Below are positions 1-13,600 of a DNA stretch of 64,000 nucleotides, in pieces; position 1 is the stretch's first letter, and each line of letters begins with the position of its first letter. The notes under the pieces were generated by a model. The model had not been told where the DNA came from and ran no database searches. It saw only the letters and a list, made by a program, of their open reading frames with translations. Made by a program: the position numbers and the translations under genes. The DNA comes from Catonia carolina (lineage: Eukaryota; Arthropoda; Insecta; Hemiptera; Achilidae): positions 40,381,401-40,445,400 of the forward strand of contig JAQMRL010000004.1 in NCBI GenBank assembly GCA_035578175.1, written 5' to 3'.

Positions 1-362
1 TTACTTTGTTGTGGAAGAGTGACGAAGTAGTACCCATGAAAAATTCTTTGGTCCTTAATTCTTTACGCTGCTAATCTATCTAAAGCAAAACTTTTCATTG
101 TTGGCCTTTAGTCAACACACTTTTTGCAGTTAATGCTTACAATGAGAAAGTGATTGCAAACGTTGTAAAATATCATGAAAAATTTTTTACAGAAAATTTA
201 GGGAGATATGAAAAAAGTGAACAAGGCCTGACTTAAACATTTGGGCGAAATAACACTCTAATGGTCCTGGCTAAATATTCATTACTTTGGAATAAGATAT
301 AGGAATTTACATCACTTCATTGTATAAAATAAGAATATTATTATACTGTTTTATTATACTTC

Positions 363-1020
363 TTCTTCTTCTTCTGCCTTTCAAGGATTAGGCATCTCTG
401 CTTGTTCCGAACCTCTCAAATCTGCCCATCTCTTTCTCGAGCGTCCTCGTTCTTACCTGCCCTCTGGCTTATAGCCCAGTGTCTGCTTAGGTATCTTATC
501 CTCCCTCATTCTGTTTACATGCTCTAACCACTGCATTCTGTTCTGAGATACCTTGTCATTTATAGAGAAGATGTTGAGTTCTTTCCTTATCTCGGTATTC
601 CTGTAATGATCTTCTCTACTACACCCATATGTATGTCGAAGAAATTTCAATTCAGATGCTTGCAATCTACTCTCCGATCACTTTGATAGCATCCAAGTTT
701 CTCTGCCATAGAGTAGGGTCGGCACTGCTAATGTTTTATAAAATCTCATCCTCGTGTTATATTATATTTACTGAAATCGGTGCATCTTTGTCCTGTTGGT
801 ATGTAATGTTCCAACCTAGATACTGAAAGTGGGATATATGTTCCAAAATATTATTATCTGCAACAATTTTGCTTCTGACTGGCTCCTTCCCCCTGAATGC
901 CATTACCTTTGTCTTCTTCGTCGAAACTGTCAACTTATATATAAGTTGTATTATACTGTGGTGTATAAATATGTAAAGAAGTATCAAATGAAGACAAGTG
1001 GTATCAGAAAAGGTGATCAA
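363..1020 (-). pseudogene. RTE-like reverse transcriptase remnant, 3' end
   Basis: Frameshifted C-terminal part of a non-LTR reverse transcriptase. 1020-757 gives STKKTKVMAFRGKEP and ISHFQYLGWNITYQQDKD. The next piece gives AVPTLLYGRETW. 665-453 gives ASELKFLRHTYGCSREDHYR, then NTEIRKELNIF and PKQTLGYKPEGR. The order matches the tail of RTE-type polyproteins. The element ends in a (GAA)n tail, read as (TTC)n at 361-375. Dead copy. Confidence 0.8.
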
Positions 1021-1063
1021 GAGACTCTAGGGGGAGAAGACATCTGGAGACAAGCAGATTCGT

Positions 1064-1470
1064 CTTGTTGTTTGTTCTTTAGGTCATCAACCGAAAGACT
1101 GGTTTGAACCTCCAGAGGCTTTACTAAGTAAAATGAGGAGTGAGATGAATTTACTATTGCCTTTCTCTATGAGTGGAAAAGTATGTTTATTACCATTCCA
1201 GGCTCTCTGAAAAGCATGTACTTTCTACCCTGCAAATGACACCTTCACTTCATTCACCATAGGGTCTGGCTGTATAATGATAAAATTCATTACTTTCAGA
1301 GGAGATAACTGTGACTAGTGACTTTTACACCTCTACCTCTTCTGTTTGTAAATGCTTCAGTCATATTATTGGCTGACCATGTGATAAGAAACAGAACTAT
1401 TTTTTGTACTCCTGGAACTAGCAGATCAATAGCAAATAATTTAAAACTCCAGCTGCCCGTTATGGTCAAG
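1064..1470 (-). repeat. family A retroposon copy 1
   Basis: About 400 bp similar to the copies at 20951, 53099, 59727 and 62175. Read on the - strand it runs from a CTGCCCATAAC-like start (here mutated) through ATGGTGAATGAAGTGAAGG to a CAGCC-TTTC-GGCTG-like hairpin, then GACCTAAA and an AAC-rich tail. This copy is diverged. Confidence 0.8.
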
Positions 1471-1549
1471 CAATTTTATTATGTGATATAAAAAAATTAC
1501 TCCATTCTTGTATTTTATTGAATTTTTACAATTACTTCTTTCTTGTCAG

Positions 1550-1696
1550 GTTCATCTTCAAGCTAAGAAATATAGTGTGGATGATATCTACAGATTAAAT
1601 GTTGGTATAAGAACTGTTCGATGGACAAGCAACAGTTTTCTTATCAATGGAAAGAATGCTTATATTCGTGGTGTTGGAAGACATGAAGATTCTGAT
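1550..1696 (+). CDS. GUSB: GUSB exon: end of beta-sandwich, start of barrel
   Basis: 49 codons, phase 0 at both ends, acceptor tcttgtcag and donor gtaagt. It encodes [19 protein letters not shown] followed by IRTV and a stretch ending GRHEDSD. This aligns with the animal beta-glucuronidase segment VGIRTV ... [20 protein letters not shown]. The preceding exon is not in the window; nothing in 1-1549 looks like it. Confidence 0.9.
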
Positions 1697-4600
1697 GTAA
1701 GTTTGTTTTTTCTTTTAATTGTATAATTTTTTCTAAAGTGTCTTAAATTTGTTTACAGTAAACTTCCTAAAATTCAGTATGTTTGCGGCTTGAAGCATAT
1801 CAAATTGCAAAGTATCCCGGATTAAAGGATGAATGTTGGGAAAAAGTAAGAGAAGTGAGAAACTGGATAAAAATTTACTATGCATAATTTTTATTCTCAA
1901 AACAGCTTAAATACCATAAAATTTTATCCAATACATTATCATAGAAATTAAACAGTGCATAATACTAAAAGAAAAACTAATACAAAGTTGAACTAGAAGG
2001 ATGATCTAAGTCTTTTGGATTATTCTTGTTGGTAAAAGCCACCTTGAACTAAATATTGAATTTTTTTTTATTTTTAGTCTTCTCTCTTCATTTTTATGAA
2101 ATAATTTCGTATAATGTGGAGTTTAATTTTTTCAGTATTACTGAATGAACTGCTGTGTTTAGAAAATTTAATAAATGTTTTCAAGGCATCAGGTAATTGA
2201 TTCCAAGTGATGTTATTTGATTCAACCACGTCATCTTCATGTAAATCAATGTCTTTTGGAGCTATTGGATTCATTGACACTCTATATTAGTGGTTAGCAA
2301 AGTACAGCCTGTGGGTCAGATCTGGTTCATGACTGAACCATGCATGACAACTTACCTACAAACATTATTTTCTGTGTTCTCAAGCGAGAAAAATGTTCAG
2401 CTTTGTTAACTAAAACCAAAATTTATATTTTTGCATTTACAGTAACCCATGCCATTTAATTTGGATTTTGAAACAGCCAGAACAAAATTTCTGCTTGAAC
2501 TAATTGAGTTACAGTGTACTGAATTGATTTTTTTTTTTTTAACTTTCGACTGTTATGCAAATTACTGCTAATGCAGATGGTAAAGGATGAAATTATTATT
2601 TTGTAATGTATGAAAATATGCCTTGCCTGAATGGGATTCGAACCCAAGACCGCATGATGAGAAGTGAGCACATTACTAACTACACCAGTGCGAGTTGAAT
2701 GTACTGAGTTGAAAAGTAGTTTTACAAGTTGGTATGAAAATCAAGTTTTCCAAATTTGAAATCCCATGCCCAGAAGATAACTGCTATTTTTGCTTCATCC
2801 TATGACTATTATCAAATTTTTCTAGCCTGAAACATCGAAAAAGTAGTGTTAGAAACAGATTGACTAATTACCATTGGCTTAACTTTTGAGATTCAGCTCA
2901 TCCCAGTTAGTACCAAATTTTGAGACACTTTTAAAAAACAGTCAAAATTTTTTTTTTTTGGACAATCCCTCATGCTGTATCAATCATAATTGAGTTTTGT
3001 AACAATATGAGGTGTGGCTATTAAATAACGAGACTGACGAAAAAAAATGTATTTTTATTTTAGCCATAATCACTTATTGTCACCTTCAATATACACTCCT
3101 TCTCTATCCCTACAATGCTCCATGCGAATTTTCCATTGTTGGAAACAGTGCTGGAAGTCATCTTCTGTCAGCTCCTTCAGGACATGTGCCGCTTTCTCTT
3201 TTACAGCTTCCACAGACTCAAATCTTGTCCCTTTTAATGCAGATTTCACCTTAGGGAACAGGTAGCAGTCACATGGTGCAAGATCTGGTGAATAAGGTGG
3301 ATGTTCTAACACTGAGGTGCTGTATTTGGCTAGGAACCTCTTGACAGATAACGCAGAATGAGCTGGCGCATTGTCTTGGTGGAGAACCCATGATTTGTCC
3401 TTCCACATTTTGGGGTGTTTTTTCCTTCCTCTCTCACGTAGTTTAGAAAGTACCTCAAGGTAGTAATATCAATTAATTGTTGACCTTCAGGAACCCCGTG
3501 AAGGTACACAATCCCGTGGATATAAAAAAAAAAACCATCAACATTGCTTTAAATTTTGACTTGCTCATTCGTGCTTTTTTGGCTCTCGGTGAAGTTCGGC
3601 TCTTCCAGTGCATGGATTGGCGCTTCGTTTCTGGATCATAAATATAAAACCACGTTTTATCACATGTTGTTATCGTTTCTAAAAAATTTGGGTCATTTTC
3701 AATCGTGTACAAAGTGTCGGTACAAACATTTTTGCATTTTTGAGCGGCACGTGTCCTGAAGGAGCTGACAGAAGATGACTTCAAGCACTGTTTCCAACAA
3801 TGGAAAATTTGCATGGAGCATTGTAGGGATAGAGGAGTGTATATTGAAGATGACAATAAGTGATTATGTATAAAACAAAAATAAAATGTTTTACGTTAGT
3901 CTCGTTATTTAATAGCCACACCTCAAATATGTATCATCATTATCTGACAGAATGTTTCTTTAGTTGGCTCATTATTATCTGCTTCAACCTACTGTAGTTT
4001 CTTCTCGAATCAGTTGTGACGTAGGATTCTCCAAAGACAAATCACCTGAAACTTCTTTCAATTCATCATCAACAGTTCACCTTCAATAATTTTAACATTT
4101 TGATTCATTATTTCAAGCCATGACTTTTTCCAAGCTTTTTTTTACCCCAAGCCAAAACAGTAGTAAAACACCTTTGACATTCCTTTAAAATCTTAACATT
4201 CCAATCTGATCCAAGTAAATTTTTTTTTTTTCAAAAGTCCTTCTGGATTATCAAGTGTCATATCATAGGTTGCCAAATTAAACTGAATTTACTGTACTTA
4301 GTTTTCTAAATAAATGATCACATCCGTATTAATTTGTATTGTTTTGATTTTGGTTGTAGATAAGAGGAAAAGGATTTGATTATCCTTTAGTAACAAGAGA
4401 TTATAATATGTTAAAATGGTTAGGATTTAATTGTTATCGTACTTCACATTATCCTTACGCTGAAGAAATTATGGATTTTGCTGATCAACAAGGCATAATG
4501 ATCATTGATGAATGTCCTGCTGTAAATATAGAGTAAGTATCAAAAATTTTGTTTCATTTTTATTTCTAATGGAGGATCAAGGTAAAAATTTGGTCTTTGG

Positions 4601-7600
4601 GCTTAAAAAATTGATTTTTGTTTTTTGGTCCTTCAGCCAATATACTTTTTAAAAATAGGCTCTGTAGTCACATTTTCTGTACATTGATGCTTTAAGTTTT
4701 TCATGTCCAAAATAAGAAACATTTTAATCTCTCTAAGTTACAGTATTTGTTCATAATAAAAACCAACTCAATCGAGACCTTTATTGTTTCTTCTTATTTT
4801 ACCACTTCCCTGTCATGAAACCCCCCCCCCCCCATACATCAGTTAAAGTTGTTGACTCCAATACTTTATTTCTGTGTACATTAGCACAAAAATGTATGCG
4901 GTGTGTATGTGTCTATAAAATTTATATGTGTGTTCTATTGGAGAGGAATTTCTTGGTTCATCAATACATTTACTTTTCTGCTTTTGCTCTTCATGGAAGT
5001 CATAAAATTTTGTTACTTATTAGCTCTGTACATTATCTTCTGTTTTATTACTTTCTCTTGCCATATTTTATGAATATAAAGGGAAGGTAAGTATTGTTTT
5101 TATTTTTTAAATTCTAGTTTTCACCGGATATACACATTTTTAGGCACCCTGAACCTAAAAAACATGTTTTTTTGCGATTGGTCTATGTGTCTGTCTGTGT
5201 GTGAACAAAATATCTCAATAACGGAATATAGTATGTAACTGAAACTTGGGACTTAAATAAGATACCTCTATAGGACCCAACACAAACATTTTTTTCAGAA
5301 TCGGTCTACCAGAAGACAGTATTAGTTTATTTGTGCAATTTTCACTTTTTTATGATTTTCTTAAAAATGGCTCCTACGATCATTTTAAAAATTGCCTCAA
5401 CTAATTTTTTATGCTCTATAAGATAAATAAGCACCATGTCTACTCAAATTATTGGGGAAGGGGCCTGTGCTCTCAAAGGAAAAATATGTTTAAGATTGCA
5501 GCCTTAATATGCATTCTAGGGCTAAAGTGCATATAATTAAAGTTGTACAAAATTTAAAAACCTAAAACGTTAATGTCAAACGTTTTTTTCTAATGCTTAG
5601 TTTAGCGTCAATTTTATATATTCTTTTCCTCAATATCTGTTAAAAATGGATTGTTTTACTATTGCAGCCTTAGTATGCATTTTATAACAAATTTGTACAT
5701 GTAATTAAAGTTATAAGAAATGAAAAAAATCTACAACTTTTATTTCAAGCATTTTCTTCTACAGAGCCTAGTTTAGGATTAATTAATGATTTTACGTTTT
5801 ACAGAGGTTGATTTTAATTTTGCTTCATTCACAATATGATTAAATTAGGGTATGTTTTTCATTTTACTTGTTTACTAGTGATTAAACATAGGTTATAGTT
5901 TTATTATTTACACTGGCAAGAGATATTTGTGTGAATGTTTCACATCAGATTCCTTAGAATTATGGATCAGTATCCTACTGGTATTACTAACTATATTATT
6001 ACTACTATGTATTTTGTTGTTTTTATCCATTCTCCATAGTTGTTGTTAAGATTTTACTCTTTGATTTCTGATCATTCTTGTTACATATTTATTTCTCTGG
6101 TATAATTATTTACTTCCTTGTGACCTAAATTACTGCAACAAGTTCAATGTTCAGGCTCTATTTCATTAGGATCCTCCTCTCAAACTTCTCTGTAATTTTT
6201 ATCTTAATTTAGTCTCCCCCACCCCTATCATTCAGAGGCACACTAGGTTTTGTTCACTGAATTATATTGTCTAATCTTGTTATTTCTTAAGACAATTGCC
6301 TTTGTCTCACATTAGTTGTGTGAGCACTTTGTAGCACAAATTTATTATTTTTTCATCTGCTGTTGCGGAAATGGTATTGTACTATTTGATTTTTTTTTAA
6401 ATTTAATAGGTATAAAGCACATAGAACTTTGTCTACTGTCTTTTGCTTATAAAATAACACCATCAGTATGCTGTATTTCAATTCAAGAAAAATTTTATCA
6501 TAATTTTTTTTTTAATTTTTCAGCTTATTTTCGCATACACTATTACAAAAACATATGGATTCACTCGGCGAATTAATTCGAAGAGATAAAAATAGGCCAT
6601 CTGTTGTGATGTGGTCAGTTGCAAACGAACCAAGAAGTGCTTCTCCTGGTGCTGGAAATTATTTTAGGTAACATTAACTTTTGATTTGTTTTATTTAAAA
6701 AATTAGTTACATCCAGTATAATTCATGAATAAATAATTTGACATGTCTTTAGTTTTAAAATATATAAATAAGGTTCATGACAAAAATTTATTGAGTTTAT
6801 TTATTGAATTTATTGGCTGAAATTGTTGTACCACTGTGTCAGAGTCATTTTGTTTAGAAATTGTTTTACCATAGCATTGTGAAATTATGTTAATAATTTG
6901 GATGGACTTTCTACTTGATCATTTGTGTTAATAACCCACAAATAAAAGATTAATAATGATTTTAGATATTGTTCTACTTCAAATATATTCACAACCTTTT
7001 TAATGGTTAGAGTTGTGATTAAATTTTTTTTTAGTAGTTTTTGTTGTCCAATTAAACCTATCCATTTTGGGATTTGAATTATAGTAAGAATTGCTGAATG
7101 ATAAAAACAATCCTGTAAGAGTAAAGTACCCTAATACTACAGAAAAATAAAAAGGTGCATGAAGACAAAAACAGAGACTAATTTTCAGTTATAAAATTAA
7201 TATTAATTTAAATTTACTTTGTAGAAATCTAAATTTATGATATGAAATTTTTTAAATTTGCATAACAGAGATTACTCACTAATCACTTGCTATGAAAATC
7301 CCACGTCTTTAAACCCGTACCATTGTTAGTGGCAAAGTTTCTTGGTCTGTATTTTTAATCTTGTAAAAGTTCATAATCCACTTTTTTATAATAATTAAAT
7401 CTTTATAATGCATCCTGCAAGCCTACATTCAATCCTACGGAAAAAGTATTTAATTTTTCACTGACCTCTTTCAGCTGCTGTATTTCTTGTTTTCTACCTT
7501 TTTTATATACAACCCTACTTTCTACTGACATGTTTCATTGGATCCACCTTCAACAGTGTACTTAAAATTGAAACTAAACTTTTTAGAATTTATTAAAATT

Positions 7601-10600
7601 TTCAGATTATCTTTTCTTTGTATTGTCCAAAACCTGGATGACTGAAGATCTTCTGAAAATTTTAATGAGTTTTAAAACGTTACGTTTCAATTTTATGTAC
7701 TTTAATGAAGGTGGATCCACCAAAACATGTTAGTAGAAAGCAGGATTATATAAAACAAGTGACATAGCAGCTGTAACAGGTCAGTTCAAAATTATATATT
7801 TTTACTCTAGGATTATTTTAGTCATTTGAAAAATTGCATTTTTTTTTTAGTTACATATGAGGGTGATTCAAATAAAAACCTTAAAACTTCCATAAAATTT
7901 CAACAAGTTGTGTGATGGAGTTAGGTGGCAGTAGTGCTCCTTGAGGTTCACAAAGTGACCAACAGGTGGTAGAGTGATGGTGATGGATGCTACAACACAG
8001 GAGAAGGCAGCAGCTTCCTCAAGAGGATGTCCGCCCCACTGTCATCATGCACTGCGATCGAGCAGCGATCTGTGATGCGTTTTTTGTGTAGTGAAGGTGT
8101 TGAACTGATTGCAATTCATTGCAGAATGACAGTGATGAGACTTGGATCCTCTTATCACCAACCAGAAACGAAATGATCAAGCAAGGAATGATGCCACAGC
8201 TCATCGCCAAAACCAAAAAATTTCCGCACTCAACCGTCTGCTGGGAAAGTCATACTCATTCTCTTCTGGGATGCAAATGGAGTCATTGTGGAGCAGTAAA
8301 TGCATATGATAGTAAGGGGAGTGCTGATAACCAGTATGTATGTCTTATTCACAGACATGATGAAAAATCACCTTCGCCCTGCAACCAAGAGCAAACGACA
8401 AGGTCTTCTGACTTCACCCATGACAACACCCAATCGCATAAAGCCTGAAAGACAGTTGAGACTATTCAGGAAATTAAATTTCAATGTCTGGTACATCCTC
8501 CTTATTCATGTGTTCGCCTCTCATCATGCGGTCTTGGGTTCGAATCTCATTCAGGCACGGCATATTTTCATACATTACAAAAAATCATTTCATCCTTCAT
8601 CGTCTGAATTAGCAGTAATTGCAAAACAGCCGGACATTAAACCAAAAAAAACCCTTATTCACCAGAACTTGCTCCCAGTGACTTTCATCTGTTCAGTGTA
8701 CTCAAAGAAGCAATGGGAGGCAGGCATTTCAGAAGTGATGAAGAGGTGAAAACCGCGGTGCTCAACTGGCTACACACACAACCAAAAGAATTCTTTCATC
8801 ATAGTATCTATGCACTTTTGAAGCCGTGGAATACGTGCATTCAATGTCAGTTTCGAGACTACATCGATAAATGACCTGTAAGTCTTCTCTTCATTGTTAC
8901 AATTAAAACAATTATGGTACTTTTAAAGTTTTCATTTTAATCACCCTCGTATTTACTATTAAACAAATCCTAATACATTTTAGCAGATTTATTTATCCCT
9001 ACAAATATATTTAAAGAATATTTTTGTGATTTACTTTATTATTGAATTATGTATATAAATGAATAGAAAACTTAAAATATATTCTCATACATCTGAAATT
9101 GAAAAATAATATTCTAAATACAATAATGTTCACTACACCACGGCCGGCCCGTGGTGTAGTGGTCAGCACAACTGGCTACTATGCCGGGGTCCCGGGTTCG
9201 ATTCCCGGTCAGGTCTGGCATTTTTTTCATCTGTTAATCACCACATATCATTACCTACGCACAAGCCCAAGGCTTATGTAGGTATCATCACTCAATAAAA
9301 AAAAGATACAATGGAACTAAATGGAATTAAAATATATTTAAAATTATTTTTTTAAGGATTAATGTCTTGTTTGATTTAACTGTCAAAAAATATTTTCTGA
9401 ATTACATTTCTTAATTTATTGAATAATTAGTAACCTTCAGCAATAAAACTTTTTAACCGTCAGCCCGTTTAATGACAAACCATGTTTTTTTTTCTGATCC
9501 TGCTCTATATTACTATAGCTTATCACTAGTGAATCCTTCTAAAATTACATTTTTTTTTTAATTTGATGACTATAAAATAAAAGTAATTGTCATTCAAAAA
9601 TAAATCTGTATAATGCATCCTGCAGGTTGAAATTAATTCTGTTTTATATAATAAATTTCACTAATCTATTTTTTAAGCTGACTTTATTTTTTATATATCA
9701 CTTACATGTGTTTCGATGGACCACCATCATCAGAGTATATTATATAGTTTGAAACTAAAAATTTTTTAAATCTGTAGAAGATGTTATATCTTCTGTGATG
9801 ATGGTGGATCCACCGAAACACATATAAGTGGTAAATAAAATATAAAGGCAACTTAAAAAAAGGGTAGTGAAATTTATAATATAAAATAGAATTAAAAGTA
9901 ATCTTCTTTTGTCAGATTTATTGGTTGAACTTTTGTTTTTGATTTATGGATGATGCTTTTTTAGTTAGTATTAAAAATTTAGGATACTTGTGGCTGTCCA
10001 TACTGAAATACATGAGTATAATTTTTATGAAATGAGAACGTTTTGAATTTTCCTTTATTTAATTGTTTTTTCTTTTAGTTTTTTGTTTTTAATAGAATAT
10101 GACTTTTAGGTCTGTTGTGAAGTTTGTTAAGACAATGGATTTGTCAAGGGCAGTGACTGCGGCTATTAATAAAGAATATAAAAAAGATCAAGCAGTGAGT
10201 TTTATGTTTTTAGTTTACTTTGAAAAGAATTTGTTGGTGGCATCATTATTTTGTTTGCATTAATGTTTAAACAGTTATATTGTATGATTATGCGTAATAT
10301 GTTGCCTAATAACTATTGTAGTTTTAATAATAATTAGTTTTACTAATATTTTGCTTTTTAATTAAAGGATTAAGCATGCTTCATAATCTTCAGCGGTAGG
10401 TATTTGAGAATCTACATTCATTTAGTAGTTTGAAGATCCATCATTTAATAGAGTTTTTGCTCAGTTTAATCGCATCCTGATAACAATTTCAGTTATTGAT
10501 GAAGAAACATATATTAAACCTTTCTAATAGAAAGTTAAATTTGCTCTCCGATTTAATTTTTCTATTTCCATTAAGCAACTATGACCCAATTAGAAGTTTG

Positions 10601-13600
10601 ATGTAGAATACTTCTATAACATTTCTGTATACTAAGTAAATGAGTAGGTTGAAAGCGAGTCTATAGTTGTCACATGGCAAGTTGGGGATCATAGGACTGC
10701 CCACTTTTCCTTTTCTTTTATCTACTTCTCCCACTCAAACTCTTCTGAGCTCAACACTGGTTTCTGTTTATTGTCTATTAAAAAAATGAGTAAAATTCTA
10801 AAAGTAAATACCTATTAACCCTTTTTTACCGAACTCGGGTTAACTGAAACAATTTCAGAGGAAAAACAAAATAGTAAACAAACCAAAAATAAACATTTTA
10901 ATACTTTATGTAAATATAAAACAACCTTCAAATAATTGTTTGAAGTTTAAAAAATAGACTTATCAAAACTTAACGGCAGCATTTCAGTACGTAATGGTTA
11001 TAATAGTTTATAGCAGTTTGCAAACCTGTGAAAAAACTGTTAAGAAAAAATTACAAATTTTTTAAAGTAAAAATACAGTAGAATACTGAATTTAATGTTT
11101 ACAGAATTACTGAATTTAATTATTCATACTGTGTTAACAGTATAATTTTCTAATGTACAAAGTTTACTGTACAGTAAACTGTAGTTAAGTTTATAATGTT
11201 CATCAAATAAATTTTTTAAATGAATTCTGCCAACCATTAATATAAATTACAGTATAAATGAAAATTATCACCTTAACTTTGGTTGCTTTTTAAGTTTAAA
11301 AAACTTACGCGCATTTCGGTGGTACCACCTTCTTCAGAGCATATTATTAAAATTAAAAATTAAAATTCAGAATGGTGTTCCATTAAGTCATTTAGATTAA
11401 AATTTTAATCTAGATTAAAATGTTCGTAATTTTTGTGTCTTGGTGTTTCCATTCAGTCATTTATTATCAGATTAAAATTTAATAATATGCTCTGAAGAAG
11501 GTGGTACCACCGAAACGCGCGTAAGTTTTTTAAACTTAAAAAGCAACCAAAGGTAAGGTGATAAATTTCATTTATACTGTAATTTATAATGTTCAGTTTA
11601 AAATTTAGCATGTAATTTATTTTGCTGTTCATTAAATATGTTTCCTTAATCTAAATTTTGTGATTTTCAAAAGTTTATGAATAGTACCTGCTGTTTATGA
11701 ATAAATTAGACAGCATAGCAGCCATGGATTATCCAAAAAATTGTGTTATCCACCCCCTTTATTTCAGTTATAAAGTGTTGTTGTTAAGGTCAACCGCTGA
11801 AAGCATTTTGAACCTATAATTAGAGATTCGGTGCTCCGAAAAGCACCTACTTTCCACCTTGCAGGTAATACCTTCACTTCATTCACCACAGGTCTGGCTG
11901 TATAATGATGAAATTGATTACTCTCAAAAGAGGTAACTCTACTAGTTTCTTTTATACCTCAACCTCTTCTGTTCTTAAATAGTTCACTCATATAATTGGC
12001 TGACCATGCGATAAGAAACGGAACTACTTTTTGTAGCCCTGGAACTAGCAGATCGAATGCAATTAATTTAACACTCCACTTCCTGTTACGAACAAAAAAG
12101 GGTTATGCTGTAATAATTTCTTTCAATATTTTACTTTAAAAAACTATTAATGAAACGGGTAATCATTAGTTGATGTAAAGTATGGAAAAAATGAAATATA
12201 GACATGTGTTCTCTTTTTATTTGATAAAATTCTAACTGCATTATGTCTGCCATGTATTCAGTATGCGCAGCATTACATATCTATCTTCTACACCATTCGT
12301 TCTTAGGCTCACTTCCCAGACCTGACATAAATCTTAGCATTGTTACGGAAATGTACAACTTCTAATTATCAAGTGTCAAGTTTCTAGGCCTTGTGGTTCT
12401 GAAGATTTTATGATGAATGGAAAAGTCAATGAGTTTATGTTCTTCTTATTCTTGTAGACATAGATTTATACAATTCTTAATGGTTTGACACAAGGGAATA
12501 ATATATGTTTCTTCAAGGTAATAAATCAAGAGTGATGGTGACTTTTTATCTTGCATTCTGTAAACATAGCATGGTAAAATTCATTGCTATCATTTTTATA
12601 TAAATTAATTCTATTATAAATTGTGTATTTAATTATGTGTATTTGTACTAGCAAATTTATTGTTGATGTAATACTGTTTTAATGTTTCTTTTTACCACAG
12701 GTTGTTAATATTTTTGTTTATTTTTAATGTTTGATTCACAGACAAGAATGTATTTTTTACTTTCTCTTGCCTTTATGAATATATAGGAAGGAAAGTATTG
12801 TTTTCATGTCGATTTTTCAAAATTGAGTTTTTACCAGATATATACGTTTTCAGACTCCCTGAACCCAAAAAAACATGTTTTTAGGATTGGTCTGTGTGTC
12901 TTGTGTGTGTGTGTGAACAAAATATCTCAAGAACGGAACATTGCACAAAGTTGAAACTTGAAACTTAAGTTAGATACCACTAGAGGACCCGACATGAATA
13001 TTTTCATCAAAATCAGTCAACCCGAAGTAGTAGTTTATTCGTGTAATTTTTCACTTTTACAACTTTCTCAAATGTGGCTCCTATGAATTTTTTTAAATTG
13101 CCTCATTTACAATAGGGCTCTACAAGATAGGGTAGGCGCGATGTCTGCTGAAATTCTTGGGGAGGCTGTTTTCTTGTAAAAAAATTGTTTTTTTAAAGAT
13201 TGCGGCATAAGCATTTTAGCACAAAACTGTGTATACCTAATAAAAGTTGGAGAAAATTTAAAAACCTAAAACTTTTATTTCAAACATATTTTTTTACTAG
13301 GTACAACTTTAATTCAAACTTTTATTTCAAACATATTTTGTATAATGCTTAGTTTAGCGGTAATTAGTAATTTTCTGTTTTTTTTCATGAAAATCTGTAA
13401 AAGAAATTGATTTTTTAAGATTTCAGCCATAGTATGCATTTTACGACAAAAGTGAAAAAACATGTTTTTAGGATTGGTCTGTATGTCTTTGTGTGTGTGT
13501 GTGTGTGTGAACAAAATATCTCAAGAACGGAACATTGCACAAAGTTGAAACTTGAAACTTAAGTTAGATACCACTAGAGGACCCGACATGAATATTTTCA

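Noticed and set aside
9143..9220. Functional tRNA gene
   Set aside because: A and B boxes are present but the acceptor stem does not pair, and the sequence continues into a SINE body and A-rich tail.
11478..11530. Confirmed hammerhead ribozyme
   Set aside because: One extra base sits between CTGANGA and stem II, and no convincing stem I and cleavage site were worked out; reported only as hammerhead-like.
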